DNA from: Bacteroidia bacterium
GTDB lineage: Bacteria; Bacteroidota; Bacteroidia; Flavobacteriales; Flavobacteriaceae
Direction of reading: 5' to 3'
DNA: 64,000 nt
Assembly: GCA_030427585.1 (NCBI GenBank)
Contig: JAUIBW010000006.1
Location: forward strand, 124,001 to 188,000
Numbering within the stretch: position 1 is the stretch's first letter; the number at the start of each line of letters is the position of its first letter. The notes beneath the pieces are model-generated. The model was given only the letters and a program-made list of their open reading frames with translations. It had not been told where the DNA came from and ran no database searches. Both the position numbers and the translations under genes were made by a program. Of this stretch, positions 53,813-63,716 are shown in pieces.

Positions 53813-55366
53813 ATGTCTGAGATGACTACAGAGTCAGAAGAAAGAAAAACCGGAAAAGAATTATACAGTTACCAAAAAGGAGCAATCAATAAGATTTTTA
53901 AAAGTTTTGAAGATGCTCCCGAAGACTATCACTTGTTATATCAACTACCAACTGGTGGTGGTAAGACAGTGATTTTTTCTGAAATAGTAAGACAATACCT
54001 TAAACACCATAACAAAAAGGTATTGGTGATGACACATCGTATAGAGTTGTGTAAACAAACATCTAAAATGCTTACCGGTTTTGGGGTAATAAATAAAGTA
54101 GTTAACAGCAAGGCTAATCTAGATGATCAAGAAGAGTATAGCTGTTTTGTAGCTATGGTAGAAACTTTAAACAATAGACTAAATGAAGGTAAACTTGATA
54201 TCTCAGACATAGGTTTGGTCATTATTGATGAAGCGCATTATAACTCTTTTACCAAATTGTTTAAGTTTTTCGAAAAATCTTTTATTTTGGGAGTTACAGC
54301 TACACCGCTAAGTTCGAATATGAAATTGCCGATGAAGGATAACTATAACGAACTAATCGTTGGTGAAACGATAGAATCTTTAATCGAAAACGAGTTTCTT
54401 GCCAGGGCAGAAGTCTTCGCTTATAATATGGGGCTAACGTCTTTAGAAGTTGGATCTAATGGAGATTATACAGTAAAATCATCAGAAGATCTGTACACAA
54501 ACCAGGATATGCTAGGTAAATTATTAGATGCCTATAAAAAACATTCTTTAGGTAAGAAGACACTAATTTTTAATAATGGAATCAATACTTCGTTACATGT
54601 TTTTGATACATTTAGAGCAGCAGGATTTCCTATTGCACACTTAGATAATACCGCTACAAAAAAGCAAAGAAATCAAATCCTAAAATGGTTTAAAGAAACA
54701 CCTAATGCAATTCTAACATCAGTAAGTATTTTAACTACAGGGTTTGACGAACCTACTGTAGATACTATTATACTGAATAGAGCTACTAAATCTTTGACTT
54801 TATATTATCAAATGATTGGTCGTGGTTCTCGTATCCTTAAAAATAAATCTAAGTTTTCTGTAATTGATCTGGGGAATAACCTATATCGTTTCGGACCTTG
54901 GGGTGCAGATTTGGATTGGCAAAAAATATTTAATTCCCCAAATTACTACATGGATAAACTCCTTAATGATGAGGAGATTGAAAGTAAATTTAAACATGAA
55001 ATGCCAGAGGAATTAAGAGCAGAGTTTGCTAATTCTGAAGAAGTATATTTCGATATCAAAGATACATACATACAATCTGTAAAAAATGGCCAATCATCTA
55101 AAGTTGTATTAGAGCAATCGATAGCTCAACATGCAAAGATATGTATCGAAAATAGTGAAGATATTTATGATGCATTAGGACTAGCTAAAATGCTTGGTGA
55201 AGATATAAATTATAGAATTCAGGCTTATGCCAAATGTATTAGTAAGAGTACTCATAATTTTTTAACCTGGTTAAAAGATGATTACCGAAAGAAACTAAAT
55301 ACATATTTACGTGATAATTTTGATTCTTTATTTGAAGAAATTCATGGTAGACCACCAGAAGATTAA
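53813..55366 (+). CDS. DEAD/DEAH-box (SF2) helicase
   Basis: 517 residues. Motif I is LPTGGGKT (45-52), motif Ia in VLVMTHRIELC, motif II DEAH (139-142), motif III GVTATPL, motif V ILTTGFDEPTVD and motif VI YQMIGRGSR. The first 370 residues form the two RecA folds; the last 150 are a helical domain of no recognised family. It resembles the SSL2/RadD-like group of ATP-dependent helicases. The role may be DNA repair or RNA remodelling. Its stop is 3 bp from that of convergent rlmF. Confidence 0.9.
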   Translation: MSEMTTESEERKTGKELYSYQKGAINKIFKSFEDAPEDYHLLYQLPTGGGKTVIFSEIVRQYLKHHNKKVLVMTHRIELCKQTSKMLTGFGVINKVVNSKANLDDQEEYSCFVAMVETLNNRLNEGKLDISDIGLVIIDEAHYNSFTKLFKFFEKSFILGVTATPLSSNMKLPMKDNYNELIVGETIESLIENEFLARAEVFAYNMGLTSLEVGSNGDYTVKSSEDLYTNQDMLGKLLDAYKKHSLGKKTLIFNNGINTSLHVFDTFRAAGFPIAHLDNTATKKQRNQILKWFKETPNAILTSVSILTTGFDEPTVDTIILNRATKSLTLYYQMIGRGSRILKNKSKFSVIDLGNNLYRFGPWGADLDWQKIFNSPNYYMDKLLNDEEIESKFKHEMPEELRAEFANSEEVYFDIKDTYIQSVKNGQSSKVVLEQSIAQHAKICIENSEDIYDALGLAKMLGEDINYRIQAYAKCISKSTHNFLTWLKDDYRKKLNTYLRDNFDSLFEEIHGRPPED

Positions 55367-55369
55367 TAT

Positions 55370-56224
55370 CTAAAATTTCCAAACTATAAAACGGCTTTTT
55401 TTATTACCATGCTCCATTGCAATGGTAGTATGCATTGCTTTTAATTTATCTAATTGTTTCTCTAATTTAGACAAGTGTTCTTTTTTAGAAACCAGACTTG
55501 TAAAAAAACCGACTTGTTTGGCAAAAGCAACGCTTTGTTTGACCATTCGTTTTAAAAATAAAGCTTCACCACCATTGCACCATAGTTCGTTGGCCTGGCC
55601 TCCAAAATTGAGTTCAAGATGTTCTGCAATACCCAAATTCTTTAATTTTCGAAGTGTTCCTTTAGAAGCTTCTTTTTGTGAAGTATGAAATGGTGGATTA
55701 CACATTGTAAAATCAAAATACTCCTCGTCTTTTACAATTCCTTCAAATATATTAGCATTGTTAGTTTGGTGCCTTATTTCTATGGTATTACTTAGATGTT
55801 CATTAATTTTAAGAATATTCTTTGCAGAGCTCACAGCTGTTCTATCAATATCAACTCCTACCATATGCCAATTATATACCTGTGCGCCCAAAATAGGGTA
55901 AATGCAATTGGCTCCCATACCAATATCTAAACCTTTTATTTTAGTAGTAAATCCTTCTTTTGCCAGAACATCGGCTAAATGATGTATATAATCTACTCTC
56001 CCAGGAATAGGAGGGCAGAGGTAACCTTCTGGGATGTTCCAATCTTTTAATCCATAATAATGTTTTAAAAGAGCTCTGTTTAGTTCTAAAACTGCTTTTT
56101 GGTTAGAGAAATCTATGGTGCTGTTGCCAAACGTATTAATAAATACAAAATTTTCTAATGCCTTATGTGTAGTAACGAGTGCCTCAAAATCATAGGGTTT
56201 GTTATGAATATTATTAAAATGCAC
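55370..56224 (-). CDS. rlmF: 23S rRNA (adenine(1618)-N(6))-methyltransferase
   Basis: 284 residues, the usual RlmF length. It methylates A1618 (E. coli numbering) of 23S rRNA with SAM. Family motifs are plain: YDFEALV near the N-terminus, WNIPEGYLCPPIPGR (62-76), DYIHHLADVL, SAM motif GLDIGMGANCIYP (98-110) and the catalytic NPPF (176-179). Followed on the same strand, upstream, by a broken Crp/Fnr gene 11 bp away. Confidence 0.95.
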   Translation of the reverse strand: MHFNNIHNKPYDFEALVTTHKALENFVFINTFGNSTIDFSNQKAVLELNRALLKHYYGLKDWNIPEGYLCPPIPGRVDYIHHLADVLAKEGFTTKIKGLDIGMGANCIYPILGAQVYNWHMVGVDIDRTAVSSAKNILKINEHLSNTIEIRHQTNNANIFEGIVKDEEYFDFTMCNPPFHTSQKEASKGTLRKLKNLGIAEHLELNFGGQANELWCNGGEALFLKRMVKQSVAFAKQVGFFTSLVSKKEHLSKLEKQLDKLKAMHTTIAMEHGNKKSRFIVWKF

Positions 56225-56235
56225 GTTTACTTAAT

Positions 56236-56825
56236 TTATTTTATTATTTTCTCGTTTAATTTCATCAATACCCGGTTTAAACTTCTTAAAGTAATCCCCA
56301 TATAATTAGCGATATCTTTTTTAGAAATCACTTCGATAAGTTCAGGAAAAGCCTCTTTAAGCTTTAAAATATTATCTTCTATGGTATAGGATTGCTGGTA
56401 AGAATGTCTTGGAGCTTTATATCCAATTTTAATCGCCATTGCTTTCATAACTAACGGTTAAATCTTTTGTCTTGTTCTAATAAATAATTAAAATGGGTAT
56501 AAGAGATTTTATAAACCTCTAGCTTAGTGATGGCTTCAATACTACAAAAACTCAATTTACCACTAAAAACTTCTAATTCTCCAAATTTCATTCCTTTACC
56601 CAGGAATTCCTGAATAAAATCTTTTCCATTTTCATCAGACAAATAACATTTTGCAATGCCTTCTTTAATAATAAAAACCGAAGCATATTTTTTTTCTTGC
56701 TCTATTATCTTTTGTTTTGGTAGATATCTATCTTCAAAAAAATAATCAATATCTAATCGACAAAGAATATCTATATAATCCAATAATTCCTGATCAGTTC
56801 TTATCATTTTTTTGCCTTTGGACAT
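56236..56825 (-). pseudogene. Frameshifted Crp/Fnr-family regulator
   Basis: The first frame (56825 to 56451) encodes a cyclic-nucleotide-binding beta-roll (VFIIKEGIAKCYLSDENGK ... GKGMKFGELEVFSGKLSF) and stops after DKRFNR. The second (ending 56236) gives the dimer helix and winged-helix domain (ISKKDIANYMGITLRSLNRV). Adding one T at about 56453 turns CGT-TAG into CGT-TTA and joins them as NRLVMKAMAIKIG, the natural sequence for this family, about 195 residues in total. So the gene is broken by a single missing base, or the assembly has an error. Confidence 0.88.
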
Positions 56826-56900
56826 TTGTCCTTTTTATTTATCTCTACAAATTATTTCTTTGAATCCAGTAAAATTATACAATAAAAAAGGGATAAAATA

Positions 56901-57488
56901 ATGCAAATAGAAAGATTATTAAAACAAATAGAATTTATTAAGGAAATTGATAAAATTAAATACATACAACGCCAAACCAAATTATTTAATAGTGATAGAC
57001 GTGAAAATGATGCAGAACACAGCTGGCATTTGGCAATGATGGTACTTGTTTTAGCAGAGCATTCTAATACACCTATTGATATTCTCAAAGTTCTAAAAAT
57101 GGTATTGATTCATGATATTGTTGAAATAGACACAGGAGATGTTTTTATTTATGATACGATAAAAAATCATACAAATACCAAAGAAGAACTAAAATCGGCT
57201 CAACGAATATTTGGAATACTCCCCGAAGAACAATCAAAGGAATTTATTGAAATTTGGCTGGAGTTTGAAGAAGGAAAAACTAATGAAGCCAAATTTGCCA
57301 AGGCATTAGATAGATTTGAACCTACTCTACAAAATGACTCTAATAATGGTGGTACATGGTATGATTTTGATGTCGAATATCAAAAGGTATATAAAAAAAC
57401 AAAGACCATAAATAAAGGATCTACTCGTTTGTGGAAATATTCTGAAGCACTAATCAATAAGCATTATAAAGTAGTATTAGATGATTAA
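56901..57488 (+). CDS. HD domain-containing phosphohydrolase (YfbR/HDDC2-like)
   Basis: 195 residues. The HD metal site is H40 (NDAEHSWHLAMM), H71-D72 (MVLIHDIVEID) and a later Asp in AKALDRFEP. This layout matches 5'-deoxynucleotidase/HDDC2-type proteins that dephosphorylate nucleoside monophosphates. A start at ATG 56901 gives a complete domain. The last 8 bp overlap the MFS gene, so they form an operon. Confidence 0.88.
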   Translation: MQIERLLKQIEFIKEIDKIKYIQRQTKLFNSDRRENDAEHSWHLAMMVLVLAEHSNTPIDILKVLKMVLIHDIVEIDTGDVFIYDTIKNHTNTKEELKSAQRIFGILPEEQSKEFIEIWLEFEEGKTNEAKFAKALDRFEPTLQNDSNNGGTWYDFDVEYQKVYKKTKTINKGSTRLWKYSEALINKHYKVVLDD

Positions 57489-58631
57489 TCAGAAATATTC
57501 TATCTACACGGTTAATTTTGCTTTGATTTGTGTAAGCTCTTTATTTTTTTCGGCAAGCTATAACATGTTAATCCCAGAATTACCTGCATATTTAAGTAAT
57601 CTTGGTGGGGCAGAGTATAAGGGGTTGATCATTTCTTTATTTACACTCACAGCAGGATTATCAAGGCCTTTTAGTGGTAAAATTACAGATACGATAGGAC
57701 GCAAACCGGTAATGACTATTGGTATAATTGTATGTATAGTATGTGGTTTTTTGTACCCGGTATTGACTACCATTTCTGGTTTTCTTTTTTTAAGATTATT
57801 ACACGGTTTTTCTACCGGTTTTAGTCCAACAGCAATTTCTGCATATATAGCAGATATTGTCCCCAAAGAACGTTGGGGAGAAGCATTTGGGATACAAGGC
57901 TTATGCTTTGGTACAGGTTTGGCTTTGGGGCCAGCTCTGGGTAGCTTTATTAAGATGTACTCTTCTATAGTTCTTCAATAATTGCTTTTATAGCTGTTGC
58001 GTTAATTGTTAACGCAAAAGAAACGCTAAAAAACAAACAGCATTTTAATACATCTATTCTTAGGATTTCGAGAAATGATATTATCGCTATAGAAGTTCTA
58101 CCTTCGGCAATTATAACTTTTTTATGTTATATTGCTTTTGGAGTTATTTTAACCTTAATTCCTGATTGGAGTGATCATTTAGGAATCAGGAATAAAGGAA
58201 CATTTTTTATTGTTTTCACTATCTCCTCTTTGTGTATTCGATTTGTTACCAGAAAAGTATCAGACAATTATGGAAGAGAAATTATCATTATTATAAGCCT
58301 TATCATTTTGTTTTTGGCATTAATTCTGGTAGGTCTTCTAGATACAGCCAATGGGTTACTTATTGCAGCAATGTTCTACGGATTGGCAATGGGAATACTA
58401 TCTCCAACATTAAACGCCTGGACTATAGATATGAGCGATCCAAATCATAGAGGAAAAGCAATGGCAACAATGTATATTGCACTAGAAGCAGGTATTGGTT
58501 TGGGAGCTTTCTTTTCTGGATGGTATTATCAAGATGTGATTTCTAAAATCCCACTCATTATGTATGCGTGTGCATTTATGGTTTTTGTAGCATTTATCTA
58601 TATGATGCATAAACTAAAAGAAAAGTCATAA
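57481..58631 (+). pseudogene. Frameshifted MFS transporter
   Basis: The first frame (57481-57981) encodes helices 1-5 of a major facilitator with the signature loop GKITDTIGRKPVM and motif LRLLHGFSTGFSPTAISAY. It ends after IKMYSSIVLQ. From about 57955 the next frame continues SSSIIAFIAVALIV and all later helices to 58631 (AMATMYIALEAGIGLGAFFSGW). One extra G after AAG at 57954 would restore IKDVLFYSSSIIAF. The complete protein would be about 383 residues, standard for a drug or sugar exporter. True inactivation or a sequencing error cannot be told apart here. Confidence 0.88.
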
Positions 58632-58636
58632 AAATA

Positions 58637-59335
58637 CTAAAGCCATTTTGCTTTTATGTCTTTATATTTTGTTCTTCCGATAGGTATAAGTACTCCGTTT
58701 TTTAATTCCGCAATATACTTACTACCTGATTTTACAATGATTTCTTTTATTTCTGATATTTTTACCAAATATGATTTATGTATACGTTCAAAAGTATCTG
58801 GTAGGAGTTGCTGCAACTTTTCGAGAGATTTATCATGCAATTCTTTTTTTCCGTTAGTAAGGAATAGTTCTGTATATGCACCTGCACCTTTTATAAACAA
58901 TACGTCTTCGATAGGGATTAATTGTATTCTACCTTTTTTCTTCACTGCCAATAATTTAACCTTATGGGTTTCTGTTTTTTCTTTTGATAAAACTCTATTA
59001 AAGGCTTGCTCTAATCTACCCTTGCTAAAAGGCTTAGGAACAAAGTCCAACACTCCATATTCAAAAGCTGATATTGCTCGTTCATAATTTGCAGAAATGA
59101 TAACGGTATGAAATGATTCTGATACAGCTGTACCAAGGATATCAAAACCACTTTCTCCATTAAGGTTTAAATCCAAAAGTACCACATCTAGCGAATTATT
59201 TTTAATAAATTCCAATGCTTCTGATAGTGCTTCTACATGGTGTAACGAGTTTAGCGTATCTGCAAAAAAATCTCTGGTCATTCTTTCGATTCTCTTGGCT
59301 ATTCTGGCTTCATCTTCGACTATTAAGATATTCAT
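58637..59335 (-). CDS. LytTR-family response regulator (fourth system)
   Basis: 232 residues: receiver with E7/D8 and phospho-acceptor D55 in VVLLDLNLNGESG, LytTR domain from about 125 (LIPIEDVLFIKGAGAYTEL ... FERIHKSYLVKISEI ... LIPIGRTKYKDIKAKW). It starts 4 bp after the kinase stop. It differs in subfamily from the three module regulators (VEDEARIAKRI start, no DDEP). The divergent outer-membrane protein gene at 61259 is a plausible target. Confidence 0.93.
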   Translation of the reverse strand: MNILIVEDEARIAKRIERMTRDFFADTLNSLHHVEALSEALEFIKNNSLDVVLLDLNLNGESGFDILGTAVSESFHTVIISANYERAISAFEYGVLDFVPKPFSKGRLEQAFNRVLSKEKTETHKVKLLAVKKKGRIQLIPIEDVLFIKGAGAYTELFLTNGKKELHDKSLEKLQQLLPDTFERIHKSYLVKISEIKEIIVKSGSKYIAELKNGVLIPIGRTKYKDIKAKWL

Positions 59336-59339
59336 AAGA

Positions 59340-61019
59340 CTAGTTATCTATTTTTATACTGTTTTTCCAACCATTTGGTATAGCTTCAGAAGAAAAGCTC
59401 CATTTCGAAGCATAACTTTCTGTTAATCTAGCTTTTATATACTTAATTCCGGTGCCTTCTATTATCTTTTTTTCTGTATTTCTCACTTTGGCAATCGTTA
59501 AAAATGTATAGGTTTTATAAGTATAACCAGTTTCAAAAATTAATTTGAACGTTATACTATTGTCGTCATTAGGAAGACTATGAGTTATTCCATTTTCTAA
59601 TAAAGTATGTAGTATTGCTGGAGGGATTTTTTGATCAGGATCTATATTTTCTTCTTCCCAATGATATTTTATTTCTTTTCGATACTCCATAATATTAAGA
59701 TGTGTACGGCATAATTCTATTTCCTGGCTAACAGGAATTAGGGTTTGATTCTCTATTTGATTAAAAAGTTTAAATTCCTGAGCCAGTGCTTCTATAAAAG
59801 CAACCCCTTTTTGTGGTGATTCCTCAACCCAATCTATCAATGAAGTTAGTGTATTCATCAAAAAATGTGGTTGAATATTCTTTTTTAGTAATTCTAATCG
59901 AAGACGAGTAGACTGTACTAAAGATTCTTCATACGCCAGTCGTTGTTCTTTTGTTCTTACAGAGAGGATATAAAACATACCTAGAAGGATAATTCCAAAA
60001 CCTGCAAAAAGACTGATATCGTAATAGGTAATGGCATTTATAAGAGCACATAAGATCAAAGCTAGTAGTACTATAATAGCACCTTTCATCTTTTTGTAAG
60101 CCCCATAAAGAATAATCCCGAAAGAAAAAAACCACATCGTCATACCTATGTTATATGCAGTTAAATCATAACTATAATGATCGATTAAAAAGACAAATAG
60201 CAATACCCCTATATATGTTATTAGTATAGTTTTCCGATTAGGGAAAGGAAATTGTAATGAAAAATATAAAGGCGCCAAAATGGCGATACAAAATGTTAAT
60301 CCTCCTATAATTTCTAACCGAATATGATGTTGGCTATAATGAATTGGAACATAAAATTTAACATACTCCACCATAATTAGAGCAAAAAACAAAAAACAAT
60401 TAATACTAAAGATTAAGATGGGATATCCTTTTTTTTCATTTAGAAAAAGGAAAAAAAAGTAAAGAGAAGCAATCAGGAAAGCACCAGCAAAAATGTGCAT
60501 AAATGCTGTGTTGATGAGTTCTGACCTTACCAAATGGTCATAATCGTCAACATGTATATGAAGTTTTCTCCAGTGATTGGGAAAATAATATAAGCTAGTT
60601 TTTAACGCTAGTATATGTGATCCTTTTGTTGCTAAAGTATCAGGGATATTAAAAGTCGCCCACAATTCACCTGATGGTTCACGAGTAGCTTCTTGTCCGG
60701 GGTTTCCATTTTTACCTATGAGCACTCCATCCCAAAAGACATCGTATTCTCCAAAAGTATTTATAAAGATCCCATAATGCTGAAATGATTCTGGCGCTTT
60801 TGTAATTTCAACCTCGGTTCTGGACCAAAAAACTTCTCCTTCCACTACATCTACTTTATTTTCCCATTGTTGATCATTCCAGTTTTTGGCAGCCCATTCT
60901 AGATGATCTCCAATTTTATATCGCGAATCTTTGATCTTAGAAATGCGGTCTCTGGAGCAAGAGCTTACTAGTAGAATCGTAAATACTAAAAGGAAATAGT
61001 ATAATAATTTAAAATTCAT
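59340..61019 (-). CDS. Lipoprotein-type 7TM sensor histidine kinase (LytS-type)
   Basis: 559 residues. A lipoprotein-like signal (LVSSCSRD, C21) is followed by a periplasmic jelly-roll-type sensor domain (about 35-165, similar to 7TMR-DISM extracellular domains: FGEYDVFWDGVLIGKNG), seven membrane helices (about 175-375), a coiled-coil and the His_kinase domain with acceptor His in KKNIQPHFLMNTLTSL and TLLENGITHS. The periplasmic domain suggests sensing of a carbohydrate-like or envelope ligand. Paired with the LytTR gene 4 bp downstream. Confidence 0.9.
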   Translation of the reverse strand: MNFKLLYYFLLVFTILLVSSCSRDRISKIKDSRYKIGDHLEWAAKNWNDQQWENKVDVVEGEVFWSRTEVEITKAPESFQHYGIFINTFGEYDVFWDGVLIGKNGNPGQEATREPSGELWATFNIPDTLATKGSHILALKTSLYYFPNHWRKLHIHVDDYDHLVRSELINTAFMHIFAGAFLIASLYFFFLFLNEKKGYPILIFSINCFLFFALIMVEYVKFYVPIHYSQHHIRLEIIGGLTFCIAILAPLYFSLQFPFPNRKTILITYIGVLLFVFLIDHYSYDLTAYNIGMTMWFFSFGIILYGAYKKMKGAIIVLLALILCALINAITYYDISLFAGFGIILLGMFYILSVRTKEQRLAYEESLVQSTRLRLELLKKNIQPHFLMNTLTSLIDWVEESPQKGVAFIEALAQEFKLFNQIENQTLIPVSQEIELCRTHLNIMEYRKEIKYHWEEENIDPDQKIPPAILHTLLENGITHSLPNDDNSITFKLIFETGYTYKTYTFLTIAKVRNTEKKIIEGTGIKYIKARLTESYASKWSFSSEAIPNGWKNSIKIDN

Positions 61020-61258
61020 GTATTGTAAAATAGTATAAAGTAAAATTAACTTAAAAACCTGACTTCTGAGAGCTGTTTACCTATATATAGAGCAGTTGAT
61101 AAAAAATACCTTGAAAAGATACTGACTAAAACCGAGTTTTACTCTATCAATTAAAAATCGACAGTATGTGATATGCCATGATCTATTAGATTAAAATAAA
61201 AATCTAAATACATATTGGCAAATTCCATCTGATAACTAAAAAGGAAGTAAATAAACAG

Positions 61259-63658
61259 ATGAGACAAAATTTAAAAGCCTTAATACTAGTTTGGTTTTCA
61301 ATAACCTATACTGTGGCACAACAATCAAAAATTGGAAAAGCAGAAGTAACCGGAAAAATAATTGAGAACGCGACAAATGAAGCGTTACCATTTGCATCAG
61401 TAATTTTAAAAGACACAATACAGCAATTAGTTGAAGGAGTAATCACCAACGAAGATGGAGTATATACCATTATGGATATTCCTGTGGGGAATTATAGCTT
61501 AGAAGTAACGTATACCGGGTTTAAAGCATACTCACAGCCATTAGAAATTAAAGAAACTCGTCAAAAAATAAATCTAAAACCCATCCTGTTACTAGAAGAA
61601 ACCGTATCGCTTGATGAAGTAAGAATTACTACCGAGACATCACAAGTTTCTTTACGTTTAGATAAAAAAGTATTTAAAGTAGGCAAAGATATATTATCAC
61701 AAAGTGGTTCGGTTACTGATGTATTAGGTAATGTACCATCTGTAGCAGTAGATCCATCAGGAACGGTACAATTAAGAGGTAATGCCAATGTTACTATTTT
61801 GATTAATGGCAGACGATCTGGATTAACATCTGCCCAGGCATTAGAACAAATCCCTTCTGATAATGTAGATAGAGTAGAGGTAATCACTACTCCTTCTGCG
61901 AGGTATGATGCTTCTGGATCGGCAGGAATCATTAATATTATTCTTAAGAAAAATACCAAAGGAGGGCTAACCGGGCAATTAAGGACAGTTGTGGGAACAC
62001 CAGATGATTATAGACTATACGGTAGTTTTAGTTATAAAGCAGAAAAGTTTAATTTTTTTGCTAATGCCGGAATTCGATATACAGATTATGAAGGAGAGTA
62101 TACCAAACAACAAAGATCAATTAGAAATAACACCACAGTATATTTAGACCAACGCGAGGATCAGGACAGACATGATGATGGAAAACTAATTTATGTTGGT
62201 GCAGATTATTATCTAAATAAAAATAATTCGATCACAGCTGCTTTTTATAGAAATCAAACAGAAGATACCGATAAAACGATACTTACCTATGGGTATACTT
62301 CTGCTACGACAGCAATCGATAGTATATTAACTACGCTAGGAAACTCTAAAGAAAAAAGGTCCTATAACCAACTTGAAATGAACTATACCAAAACTTTTGC
62401 AAAAGAAGGAAGGAAATTAACCTTTGACCTACAGTATGATTTTTGGGATAGTACCAAAAAATGGAATGTTCGTACCCAAAAAGAAACTCCTATACTAACT
62501 CCAATATCAAATTTGAGAACAAAATCTACAAACAATAATAATGACATTGTTTTACAGTCTGATTTTGTAACTCCGTTTGGAGAAAATACAAAACTGGAAA
62601 TCGGAGCCAAATATGAAAACAGGCATGTAACCGATGGATTTATTGCAGAAGAGCTTGTAAATGGTAACTATCAATTATTAGACAACCTGGATAATGAACT
62701 GGCATATGATGAACGAATTATTGGAGGATACATTCAATACGGAAGTAAAATTGGCAAGTTTAGCTATTTGTTAGGTCTACGAATCGAAGATACTAATATT
62801 AGGATTAAAGATGAAGAAGGTAGCTTTAATAACACTAACACTTTTACCAATTTGTTTCCTACTTTAAATATAGGATATGCTATTAGTGAAAACACAAACT
62901 TTCAGTTAAACTATAGTAAAAGAATAAACAGACCATCCCTATGGCAGTTAAATCCATTTTCTGAGCTTGAAGATTTTAATGTTCGATTTTTTGGTAATCC
63001 AACACTAAAATCTGCTTTTACAGATGCAGTAGAGTTATCACTTTTACAAAAAGGAACAAAATTTACAATAAACCCAAGTGTTTATTATTCCTATACCACT
63101 GATGATACACAATGGTATACGACTCAGAATGATGATGGTATTTTTGTAAGTACAATTATCAATTTAGATTTAGAAAAACGATACGGTTTTGAGCTTTCAG
63201 CTTCATATAATCCACTAAAATGGCTTAGTTTTAATGGTGATTTTAATGCTTACCGTTTTGACCAGGAAGGAACCACTGGTACACAACAACTGGATTTCTC
63301 TGACGAGACATGGCAAACTTCTCTAAATACCAGAATAAAACTTAAACACGGGATCTCTATTCAAAGTAGATTTAATCACCAGGGAGAAAGAGGTAATGCG
63401 CAATCTAAAAGAAAATCGATTTCTTATGTAAATCTTGGGGCAAGTAAGAAGTTATTTAACAATCGAGGAAATTTAATTTTTAATGTTAGTAATGTTTTTG
63501 ACAGCCGTAAAACCCGACAGGAGATAACCGGAACCGATTTTTTTGTAAATCAGATGAGCAGTCGTAATGGTGCAAGATGGTCGTTGAGTTTTGTATACAA
63601 GTTTAATGGTAAATCGGGACACAAAACCAGACAAGTACAACGAAGTAATAGAAATTAG
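61259..63658 (+). CDS. TonB-type outer-membrane beta-barrel protein with carboxypeptidase-like N-terminus
   Basis: 799 residues with a signal peptide ending YTVAQ. A carboxypeptidase-regulatory-like sandwich (about 27-110, VTGKIIENATNEALPFASVIL) precedes a plug-like domain (about 125-235: SVTDVLGNVPSVAVDPSG, RGNANVTILINGRRSG, NVDRVEVITTPSARYD) and a large beta-barrel of the outer-membrane protein beta-barrel family 3. There is no STN domain. Such proteins occur beside LytTR systems; the ligand is unknown. Divergent from the kinase at 59340 across 239 bp. Confidence 0.9.
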   Translation: MRQNLKALILVWFSITYTVAQQSKIGKAEVTGKIIENATNEALPFASVILKDTIQQLVEGVITNEDGVYTIMDIPVGNYSLEVTYTGFKAYSQPLEIKETRQKINLKPILLLEETVSLDEVRITTETSQVSLRLDKKVFKVGKDILSQSGSVTDVLGNVPSVAVDPSGTVQLRGNANVTILINGRRSGLTSAQALEQIPSDNVDRVEVITTPSARYDASGSAGIINIILKKNTKGGLTGQLRTVVGTPDDYRLYGSFSYKAEKFNFFANAGIRYTDYEGEYTKQQRSIRNNTTVYLDQREDQDRHDDGKLIYVGADYYLNKNNSITAAFYRNQTEDTDKTILTYGYTSATTAIDSILTTLGNSKEKRSYNQLEMNYTKTFAKEGRKLTFDLQYDFWDSTKKWNVRTQKETPILTPISNLRTKSTNNNNDIVLQSDFVTPFGENTKLEIGAKYENRHVTDGFIAEELVNGNYQLLDNLDNELAYDERIIGGYIQYGSKIGKFSYLLGLRIEDTNIRIKDEEGSFNNTNTFTNLFPTLNIGYAISENTNFQLNYSKRINRPSLWQLNPFSELEDFNVRFFGNPTLKSAFTDAVELSLLQKGTKFTINPSVYYSYTTDDTQWYTTQNDDGIFVSTIINLDLEKRYGFELSASYNPLKWLSFNGDFNAYRFDQEGTTGTQQLDFSDETWQTSLNTRIKLKHGISIQSRFNHQGERGNAQSKRKSISYVNLGASKKLFNNRGNLIFNVSNVFDSRKTRQEITGTDFFVNQMSSRNGARWSLSFVYKFNGKSGHKTRQVQRSNRN

Positions 63659-63716
63659 CCAGACATATAACTATATTATTGTCTTTGTATCGCTAAAAAA
63701 CATGAAAAAATAAACA

